Positions 8,511-15,288 of a DNA stretch of 64,000 nt are shown in pieces. Each line of letters begins with the position of its first letter. Position 1 is the stretch's first letter. Position numbers and translations under genes: made by a program. The stretch comes from BOG-908 sp963850605 (GTDB lineage Bacteria > Pseudomonadota > Alphaproteobacteria > Acetobacterales > Acetobacteraceae): contig CAWKLX010000005.1 in assembly GCA_963850605.1 (NCBI GenBank), positions 248,001 to 312,000 of the forward strand. Reading direction: 5' to 3'. The notes beneath the pieces are model-generated. The model was not told where the DNA came from. It searched no databases and saw nothing but the letters and a program-made list of their open reading frames with translations.

Positions 8511-10467
8511 GCAGAGCGGAACGCGGTGTGGTGTCAACGGGCTGCGATCTACGGGCCCGAAGCCCAGGGTGGCCAACTCCCGCATCGAGGAGGTGCGCCA
8601 GCTTGGTCAAAACAAAGTGCAGCGTCTCATCGAGAGGCTGGCCGCTGACGATCTGAGCCGCGCTGATCGCGATTCGTAATCCACCGAGGGTCGGCGCGCC
8701 GAGCTCGACAGGTTGGCCGATCTGACATCGAGTGACGTAGCTCGGCCCGCCATACGCCCGGGCCGGTGTCTCGTCGTCGAGCGCCTCATATAGGCGACGA
8801 AGCACTGTAGGCGAAAGCCAGCCTTGCGAGCCCCGGATGGCGAAAGTGAAAACGCTTCTTCGCCCGGACCACCCCAGGCCGGCCGGGCGTGGCGCTTCCA
8901 GCAGAACGGCGCGGTTATCAGACTGAAGCGCGGCGCGCACCGACTTACCGATCGCATCCAGCCGTTGGCGTACGTCCGCAGCGGGCAATGACCCGAATTC
9001 AGCCATCTGTTGAAGGGCCGCGCGCCACCGCAGCACCAAACCGGGACAGCGCCGGGACCCAAAACCACCTTCAAGCCGCGCATAGGGTGCCAAACCTGGG
9101 GGCAACCGACCATCCCGAGCGATGCGCCGGAGCCGCGCACGAGGAAACAGTACCGCGCCGCAGAAACCCGGCGCGCCAAAAAACTTCGATCCGGTGATCA
9201 GCACCGGAAAACCCTGCTGCAAATACCAGCGCACGAGGGCTGGTTCGATCCGCGCCTGGCAGGCATCGACCACGATGTCCAAGGCTGGGCCGAATGCTTG
9301 AGCCAGCAGGCGGCAGGCCGCGCGGTCGGGCGCGGTAAGACCGGTCTTTGAGCCGTCTATCGCATGCAGGATGACCCGCCCACGCGCGATCCCCGCGCGA
9401 ATGGCGCGATCGCAGTCGGTCGCGATCTCGACAGCCTGCCGTGGTGCTCCGGACGAGTGCCGCAAGGCGACCGTCACCAGATGCGGTCCTAGGCTCATGC
9501 CTTCGATCGGCTGTCCTTTACCGACTTTGCAGCCTGCCGCCGCGCTGGAGGCAAAATGCCGGCCCTGAACGGCGTCGGGGACACCGCTTCCGGTCTCCGA
9601 CGGACTCATAAGGATGCTGGTCAGTGTCTCGCCGGGCCGCTCGGCGGCAAGCAAGCCCGTAACCACCAGTGCGGCATCGGTTCCGGATGCGGCGAGCACC
9701 GCATCAGCGAGATCGGCCACCCCGAAATGGTCGAGAAGTGTCGCGCCGATCGTATCGGACGCTTCCGCAAGTGCCGCCGACGGCGCTGTCCGCAGGGTTG
9801 CCGCGATCAGGGATTGTCGGGCTTCTTCCGCTGCCCCAAAGGCGTCGGGCGAGAGGCTCGACGCGGTGCAGGAACTGAATGCGATCACCTCCGTCTGAGG
9901 CCAGGGAGTGCATCCGTAGCGATTGCGCCCGGTCAGCGGGTCCAATGTCAACCTGTCGTCACCGCCCGATGCCAGCAGGCATTCGGTGGGGACGGCCAAT
10001 GGCCAGAGAGCTTCGATACACGCGAGGTCGTTCGGTGAGAGCATCTCGCCCCCCCCATGCGTAGGCGCGAGTGCCCGGCTTGCTGCGGTGAGCCGGCCTG
10101 CATCAGGCATCTGCGAAGTCAGCGTGTGTAATAGGCGAGCTGCCTGTCCCTCCGGCGCCGGAATCCCGGGCAGTGCCGCAAAGCAGCCCGCTGCGCGCGC
10201 GGCGAGCACGCCGGCGGCTGCGACCGACAAACCCGGCAGGTCACGCATCCATGCCAACTCGAGCGCGTATCGGGTGCCCACGGCGCCGGACAGATGCTGG
10301 TGTTGAACGTCAACGAGACCCCGAGCGAGGGGCGCACTCAGGACGTCACAGCTGGATTGGACTACCGAGATGCCGGAAGTTTGTCGCGCGAGCAAAGGCA
10401 CCAATCCCGGGTAGCGGGACGGCAAGGAAGTTATCGGCGGTTGATCCAACGTTTTCAGCCGATCCAA
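8500..10467 (-). CDS. Uncharacterised protein with a fold-type I PLP-enzyme-like domain
   Basis: 655 residues, unbroken. The central and C-terminal parts look like a fold-type I pyridoxal-phosphate enzyme related to class V aminotransferases or cysteine desulfurases: AASGTDAALVVTGLL near residue 240, HAIDGSKTGLTAPDR, then LDIVVDACQARI (cofactor Asp and Gln positions) and ITGSKFFGAPGFCG with a candidate Schiff-base lysine. The N-terminal 200 residues have no family I recognise. The start is uncertain: TTG at 10467 gives the full frame and there is no ATG nearby. It faces the two broken EAL-like genes. No substrate can be assigned. Confidence 0.6.
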   Translation of the reverse strand: MDRLKTLDQPPITSLPSRYPGLVPLLARQTSGISVVQSSCDVLSAPLARGLVDVQHQHLSGAVGTRYALELAWMRDLPGLSVAAAGVLAARAAGCFAALPGIPAPEGQAARLLHTLTSQMPDAGRLTAASRALAPTHGGGEMLSPNDLACIEALWPLAVPTECLLASGGDDRLTLDPLTGRNRYGCTPWPQTEVIAFSSCTASSLSPDAFGAAEEARQSLIAATLRTAPSAALAEASDTIGATLLDHFGVADLADAVLAASGTDAALVVTGLLAAERPGETLTSILMSPSETGSGVPDAVQGRHFASSAAAGCKVGKGQPIEGMSLGPHLVTVALRHSSGAPRQAVEIATDCDRAIRAGIARGRVILHAIDGSKTGLTAPDRAACRLLAQAFGPALDIVVDACQARIEPALVRWYLQQGFPVLITGSKFFGAPGFCGAVLFPRARLRRIARDGRLPPGLAPYARLEGGFGSRRCPGLVLRWRAALQQMAEFGSLPAADVRQRLDAIGKSVRAALQSDNRAVLLEAPRPAGLGWSGRRSVFTFAIRGSQGWLSPTVLRRLYEALDDETPARAYGGPSYVTRCQIGQPVELGAPTLGGLRIAISAAQIVSGQPLDETLHFVLTKLAHLLDAGVGHPGLRARRSQPVDTTPRSALLTG

Positions 10468-10597
10468 TCGTGCATCGTATCCGTCTTACAGCGGGCCGCG
10501 TGGCTCGGTCACGTCAGGGAGAGCACCACACGAGGCCGTGCGGAACAACAGCGTCATAGAATACTGAGGGTTCGGCGCGCACCATGGCCCGAGATCG

Positions 10598-10777
10598 TTA
10601 ACGGGAACCTGTTTCCGATTGGCCACACTGGCGTAGTCCGGCGGCGACGCAATCCTGTGCGGCGCTGATTCGGGATAGCGTATGCGATAGCCACAAGCCG
10701 CCCGCCAGTAAGGCCGCTACAACAACACCTGCCATGAGCGATTGCCGCCGGTGGGAAGCCGAACGATCCTCGCTCAT
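10598..10777 (-). CDS. Small single-pass membrane protein (59 aa), uncharacterised
   Basis: An ATG frame of 59 residues that begins MSEDRSASHRRQSL, continues with a hydrophobic helix (MAGVVVAALLAGGLWL, residues 15-30) and ends with a short tail containing two cysteines (QDCVAAGLRQCGQ). The layout of basic N terminus, one membrane helix and Cys-x8-Cys tail is that of small inner-membrane proteins. The ribosome site at 10777 is weak; an internal ATG at 10735 would give a 45-residue form. It lies 31 bp downstream of the lipoprotein gene on the same strand, so it may share that transcript. Confidence 0.5.
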   Translation of the reverse strand: MSEDRSASHRRQSLMAGVVVAALLAGGLWLSHTLSRISAAQDCVAAGLRQCGQSETGSR

Positions 10778-10808
10778 GGCGGGCAGGGTACGCCTATGCG
10801 CCTACGTA

Positions 10809-11150
10809 TTACCGGTGCCAGCCACCTGGACTGCCTACCCCACCATGGCCGCCGACAGACACGCCGCCATGATAGCCGCCACCCCAGCCACCACCGTGCC
10901 AGCCCCAACCGCCATGCCAGCCATAACCACCCCAACCGCCCCAACCGCCCCGCCATCCATAGCCGCCCCAACCGCCAACAACGACGCCGGTGCCAACATA
11001 GGCGGGATAGCCGTAACCGTAGTAGCCATACGGACCGCCCGCGTAATAACCGCCATAGCCGTAATAGCCCGGGTAGTAGCAGCCGCCGAGGGCTGTACTC
11101 GCAAGCATCGCCACGGGAAGCGCAGCCCGCCGCAGAATACGCGCAATCAT
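10809..11150 (-). CDS. Gly/Tyr/Trp-rich lipoprotein
   Basis: 113 residues. MIARILRRAALPVAMLA is a typical export signal and ends in a lipobox (ALGGC) with Cys at residue 23. The mature part is almost wholly low complexity, made of YYPGYYGYGGYY-like stretches followed by WGG/WHGG repeats and a short His-rich end. This suggests an outer-membrane-anchored surface protein; no enzyme motif is present. The start at 11150 has a strong ribosome site (GGAAGGAGAG); the longer upstream frame is not needed. The gene is divergent from the DUF6600 gene, with a 218-bp region that holds two pairs of direct repeats. Confidence 0.78.
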   Translation of the reverse strand: MIARILRRAALPVAMLASTALGGCYYPGYYGYGGYYAGGPYGYYGYGYPAYVGTGVVVGGWGGYGWRGGWGGWGGYGWHGGWGWHGGGWGGGYHGGVSVGGHGGVGSPGGWHR

Positions 11151-11237
11151 CAAACTCTCCTTCCGAACGGGCGGCCATGCCCGTCTCACAACTCTATGCA
11201 ATAGACTTAACGTAGCCGGGCGGCCGGTTAAACGTGG

Positions 11238-11289
11238 TGTCACACTATGTCACGGCACTAAAACCCCTGCGGTTACCTCGCGTTACCTC
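11238..11289. promoter_or_regulatory. Two pairs of 10-bp-spaced direct repeats in a divergent promoter region
   Basis: TGTCAC occurs at 11238-11243 and 11248-11253. GTTACCTC occurs at 11272-11279 and 11282-11289. Both pairs have an exact 10-bp period, about one helical turn, as seen for tandem-binding regulators of the OmpR type. They lie between the divergent lipoprotein and DUF6600 genes. Assignment to a regulator is inference. Confidence 0.35.
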
Positions 11290-11368
11290 CGCGGTCGTCA
11301 TCCTGCCATTTTTGGTTGCGACACGCATGACCGGTCTTCCTCGCCGGTAGAAAACTTCGGAGTTCAGC

Positions 11369-13744
11369 ATGGGTTCTCATAGGCGGCTATTGCGTTTGAG
11401 CGCGTGGCTGGCAGCTACCAGCCTTTCCTTGTCGTTCACGCCAAGCTGGTCACAGCCCGCGCCCCCAGGCGGTGCCGAGCAGGCCGGCGATGAGAATACC
11501 GACCCTCCGGCCTTGGCCGGACGTCTGTCACAGCTCGTGGGTTCAGTGTCATTCCATGCAGCCGGGGAGACGCAGTGGGCGGCGGCCACGTTGAACTATC
11601 CCGTCACCAATGGCCTGTCGTTCTGGACCGAGCCGCGTGGCAGTGCCGCGATGGAGATCGCCGACAGCCGCCTTGTCATGGACGAATCCACCGAGCTCGA
11701 CGTGACCGCGCTCGACCAGGGAGAGATCGCTGCAACGGAGCCGCAAGGCGCGCTGTTCCTGCAGCTCAATACTGTTCCATCCTCTCAAGGCGTCAGCTTC
11801 AGCACCCCCCGTGGCACCGTGCAGATTACCGCGTCAGGTCGGTACGAGGTGGTGGCGGGCGACACTAATAATGCGACGCTGATCAGTGTGGTGGACGGCG
11901 CGGCCCATGTGAGCGGTCCAGGCCTTTCCCTCGACATAGGGCCGCAGCAGACCGCGACGATTGGGGGGAGCGACACGCTGCAGGGTAACGTGGGGCCGCT
12001 GCAACAGGACGCATTTCTGCAGTCCCAGCTCAGCCAACCAGCGCCGCAGCCCTCAGCCGCGCTGCCAAGGCAGACGCGCTACATGACCGGCGCGTCGGAC
12101 CTCCAACAATACGGCAGCTTCACGCAGTCGGCGCAGTATGGTGCGGTCTGGTATCCCAGGGATGTAGCGCAGGACTGGGCGCCTTACCGGGATGGTCACT
12201 GGGCCTACGTGCAGCCTTGGGGCTGGACCTGGGTGGACAATGCACGGTGGGGCTTTGCCCCGTTCCATTACGGACGGTGGGTGCAGGTCGATAATCGCTG
12301 GGGTTGGGTGGCGGGGGGTGGCGACGCCGATTACGCCGACGCTTACCCGGTCTACTCGCCCGCGTTGGTGACGTTCGTGGATGTTGGCGGCGCGGCACTT
12401 GCGGGTGCGGCCCTGGGATTTGCGGCTGGCGAGCTGTCCGGCGGCTATGCACCGGCCTGGATACCGCTCGGTCCGCGTGAGCCGTACTATCCCTGGTATC
12501 ATGCCCGGGCAGCGTATTTCGGCCGGATCAACGGGCAGTATGGCGTGCCACGTGAGATCATTGCGCGCGGGCCGACCTACGTCACCAACATCAACCAGAC
12601 GAACATCTTCATCAATCGCCGGGCGGCCACCGTCATACCGGCCAGCGCGTTCGCGCGCGGCGTGTCGATGCGCGGTATCGCCCGTCCGCTTCCGGAACGT
12701 GCGCTCCTGCAGGCTCGGCCGGTTATTGGGCGCTTGCCGGTCAGGCCCACGGCGTTCACACCGAACCTGCCGCCTGCGGCCGCGCGACGTTTCAACGTGG
12801 CGTTGCCGCCGCGCCCGGTCCGGCCGATCGCGGCTGGTCCACGTATCCTGCCACCAGCGAGCGGGGCCCGGACTGCGCCCGCGCTGCGCCCCGCAGCACT
12901 GCCGGGTAATCTTCGCCCGCAACCCGTTCCCGGCAATCAGCCCAGGCCAGGCTTGACGGGACCAGGCGGCGTGCGGCCCGCACCCGGCGGGCCAGCGCCG
13001 CGTCCTGGCGTGGAGAGTGGCCAACCCCGTCCCAATAGCGGGCCTGTGATCGGCGCTCGTCCTGGTGGTCTGCCACCGTTACGCGCTCCCGGCGCCACAA
13101 GGCCCGAATCGCTACCGCCCGGCGGTATGTCCGGTGTGCCGCCACGTGGCGGTGTGGCCCCGCCCGGGCGGGCGCCGGCCGGCATGCAGCCTGACCGCGC
13201 CGGGGCTCGGCCCGGTCAGGCGAGCACTCCGCTCCGCCCGGATGCGGGCCATCCCGGCCAAACTTCTCAGCCTCGTCCCGAAAGGCCCGGTGCGGCTGAG
13301 AGCCGGCTGCCAACCCGGCCTGCGGCAGGCTCCCTGCCTCCGGCGGGAGCGACCCGCCCGGCCCGCATCGAGCCGCCGCGGCCGGATCGAGCGCCAGCGG
13401 CCCGACCAGCTTCGCCCCCGCGGCCCGAAACGGCACGCCCCGCGCCTCGGCCGGAAGCCGCTCGCCCTGTGCCGCGTCCTGAAGCGGCACGTCCCGCGCC
13501 TCGCCCCGAAGCGTCACGTCCTGCGCCTCGGCCAGAGACGCCACGTCCTGCAGCACCGCCCCGGGCCGAGGCACCGCGTCCACCGCCACCTCGTCCGATG
13601 CCGCAGCCGCCGCGTCCCGCTCCCCGTCCGGAGGCACCCCGCCCGGCGCCGCGGCCGGAAGCCCCAAGGCCACAGCCGCCCGCTCCACGGCCGGCGCCGC
13701 AGCCCCACCCGGGGCCGCACAAGCCGGGAGAGCCCTCGAAGTAG
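11369..13744 (+). CDS. Secreted FecR-like/DUF6600 protein with a long Pro/Arg-rich tail
   Basis: 791 residues. Residues 1-28 form a signal peptide ending near TPSWSQ. Residues about 50-230 form a FecR-like beta domain (LAGRLSQLVGSVSFH, GSAAMEIADSRLVMDEST, PRGTVQITASGRYEV, DIGPQQTATIGG). Residues about 260-400 are the Trp/Tyr-rich DUF6600 region (GAVWYPRDVAQDWAPYRDG, WGWTWVDNARWGFAPFHYG). From about 480 to the end is a proline/arginine-rich tail with repeats such as ARPAPRPEA, likely a wall-spanning or unstructured segment. The protein is probably periplasmic or surface exposed; its function is unknown. Start ATG 11369 follows GGAG. A bidirectional hairpin lies just past the stop. Confidence 0.8.
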   Translation: MGSHRRLLRLSAWLAATSLSLSFTPSWSQPAPPGGAEQAGDENTDPPALAGRLSQLVGSVSFHAAGETQWAAATLNYPVTNGLSFWTEPRGSAAMEIADSRLVMDESTELDVTALDQGEIAATEPQGALFLQLNTVPSSQGVSFSTPRGTVQITASGRYEVVAGDTNNATLISVVDGAAHVSGPGLSLDIGPQQTATIGGSDTLQGNVGPLQQDAFLQSQLSQPAPQPSAALPRQTRYMTGASDLQQYGSFTQSAQYGAVWYPRDVAQDWAPYRDGHWAYVQPWGWTWVDNARWGFAPFHYGRWVQVDNRWGWVAGGGDADYADAYPVYSPALVTFVDVGGAALAGAALGFAAGELSGGYAPAWIPLGPREPYYPWYHARAAYFGRINGQYGVPREIIARGPTYVTNINQTNIFINRRAATVIPASAFARGVSMRGIARPLPERALLQARPVIGRLPVRPTAFTPNLPPAAARRFNVALPPRPVRPIAAGPRILPPASGARTAPALRPAALPGNLRPQPVPGNQPRPGLTGPGGVRPAPGGPAPRPGVESGQPRPNSGPVIGARPGGLPPLRAPGATRPESLPPGGMSGVPPRGGVAPPGRAPAGMQPDRAGARPGQASTPLRPDAGHPGQTSQPRPERPGAAESRLPTRPAAGSLPPAGATRPARIEPPRPDRAPAARPASPPRPETARPAPRPEAARPVPRPEAARPAPRPEASRPAPRPETPRPAAPPRAEAPRPPPPRPMPQPPRPAPRPEAPRPAPRPEAPRPQPPAPRPAPQPHPGPHKPGEPSK

Positions 13745-13760
13745 GATCGGGGGTCAAGAG

Positions 13761-13789
13761 GCCGGTCTCACCTCAGGGGTGAGGCCGGC
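13761..13789. terminator. Hairpin between convergent genes
   Basis: GCCGG-T-CTCACC pairs with GGTGAG-G-CCGGC around a 5-base loop (12 pairs including one G-T). It sits between the ends of the DUF6600 gene and the response regulator. No T-run follows on either side, so intrinsic termination is likely but not certain. Confidence 0.5.
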
Positions 13790-13796
13790 TCACGCC

Positions 13797-14162
13797 TTAG
13801 TTGCGCGCAATCAGCGTTCGAGCAGCGGCGCAAATCTCTGACGGCTGGTAGGGTTTGCCAACGACCATCTCGCGGCCTCGATCAATAACCCCGATCCGAT
13901 CGGGCCGGCCGGTCATATAGATGATCGGCAGGATGGCGTTTTCCGCGCGCACGGCGTCGGCGAGCGCGCGGCCGTCGAGGCTGCCGGACAGCTGCATGTC
14001 GGTCATCAATAATGCGATGGTCGGATCGGAGCGAAGCTGAACGAGCGCTGCTTCCCCGCTATCGGCCTCGATCACGACGAAGCCATCGCTTTCCAGAGCT
14101 TCGGTCAGTGTCATCCGGATGAGAAAATCATCCTCCACAACGAGTATTCTCTTGCCGCTCAT
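13797..14162 (-). CDS. Single-domain response regulator (CheY-like receiver)
   Basis: 121 residues forming one receiver domain and nothing else. The acidic pocket is E10-D11-D12 (ILVVEDDFLI), the phospho-acceptor is D55 (LLMTDMQL), T84 is in IYMTGRP and K103 is in VVGKPYQP. All key residues are present, so it should be phosphorylated by a partner kinase. No kinase lies nearby. With no output domain it would act through protein contact or as a phosphate relay. Start at 14162 (MSGKRILVVE) matches the domain boundary; an upstream in-frame extension to 14267 is possible but has no domain content. Confidence 0.88.
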   Translation of the reverse strand: MSGKRILVVEDDFLIRMTLTEALESDGFVVIEADSGEAALVQLRSDPTIALLMTDMQLSGSLDGRALADAVRAENAILPIIYMTGRPDRIGVIDRGREMVVGKPYQPSEICAAARTLIARN

Positions 14163-14323
14163 GTCAGGCTCTGCCCCAAGTCGGTGCTCCGGAAGAAGGC
14201 GTTGGTATGTATGCCGCATGACACTACACGCGTTCTGATGCCGCGGCATCCAGGCAACAGCCCCCACCGTCCAATGCCTCGGGTCATGTCGCAGCCCTGT
14301 TCGGCTGCTCCTTTGACGCCCAT

Positions 14324-15268
14324 TTGCCTAGCGTGACTGATCCCTTCCCGCTGCTCGCCGGCCAGCTGCACGAGGCCGTTCTCGTCCCGCTGCTCTACCG
14401 GTTGGATATGATGCAATGGGAGGACATCGCTTATGGCTGGCTGCTGTTCGCACTGTACGGCGTCGCGCAGGTCATGTTGATGCTGGCTGTCTGCTGGCCC
14501 ATGGAGCGGTTCGCCCGCCTGGAGCAGTGGCCCGACCGGCGCGCCGTCGGGGTGGATATCTTCTACACCCTGCTCTCACGTATCGGCGTGATGCCGCTCG
14601 TGACGTTCGTCTTGTTCTACCAGGCTCAGGTCTGGCTGAACGGGATATTGACCGATGACGGGTGGGTGCCACCGACGCTGGAGCGCCTTGCGCCATTCCT
14701 CATGGGACGGCAGGCCCTGACGTTCTGTGTGTATGTGCTGATTCTGGATTGCGCCGATTACTGGCGGCACCGGCTGAGCCACCAGTTTGGCTGGTGGTAT
14801 GCGCTGCACTCCGTCCATCATGCGCAGCGCCAAATGACGTTCTGGTCGGACGACCGCAACCACGTCCTGGACGATCTGATCGCGTTCACCTGGTTTTTGG
14901 CGATTGGCCTGCTGATCGGCATCCCACCGATGCAGTTTCCACTCGTGATCCTGCTGTTGCGGCTGCTGGAAAGCATGAGCCACGCCAATGCGCGCGTCGG
15001 TTTCGGCTGGCTCGGTGAGCGCCTGCTCGTCTCCCCGCGCTTTCATCGCGCACATCACGGTGTGCGGGCGGCGGGCCAACGAAGCTGCAATTACGGAGCA
15101 ATTTTCCCATTCTGGGACATTATCTTCGGCTCGGCCGATTTCGATCGCGCCTACGCCGTAACGGGTGATCCGTCCGCGGAGGAAGCTATGGCGACGGGCA
15201 GCTGGACGCAGCAGCAAATGGCCGGGCTGCGCCGGTTGACCCGGCGGCGGGTTCGCACCGCCGGTTAG
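14324..15268 (+). CDS. Sterol desaturase / fatty acid hydroxylase family membrane protein
   Basis: 314 residues with several hydrophobic helices (about 35-60, 85-105, 130-150, 190-225). The di-iron His clusters of the family are present: HRLSH at about 148, HSVHHAQ at about 161 and HRAHHG at about 240. These proteins are O2-dependent lipid hydroxylases or desaturases in the inner membrane; the lipid substrate (hopanoid, sterol, ornithine lipid) cannot be told. The start is uncertain: TTG 14324 or GTG 14333. It converges with rne, with 20 bp between stops. Confidence 0.87.
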   Translation: MPSVTDPFPLLAGQLHEAVLVPLLYRLDMMQWEDIAYGWLLFALYGVAQVMLMLAVCWPMERFARLEQWPDRRAVGVDIFYTLLSRIGVMPLVTFVLFYQAQVWLNGILTDDGWVPPTLERLAPFLMGRQALTFCVYVLILDCADYWRHRLSHQFGWWYALHSVHHAQRQMTFWSDDRNHVLDDLIAFTWFLAIGLLIGIPPMQFPLVILLLRLLESMSHANARVGFGWLGERLLVSPRFHRAHHGVRAAGQRSCNYGAIFPFWDIIFGSADFDRAYAVTGDPSAEEAMATGSWTQQQMAGLRRLTRRRVRTAG

Positions 15269-15288
15269 TCTCCGGCCTCGGTGACCGA

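Noticed and set aside
13267..13722. Gly/Arg-rich minus-strand frame in the Pro-rich tail region
   Set aside because: It is the complement of proline codons in the DUF6600 gene, which has a signal peptide, domains and a ribosome site.
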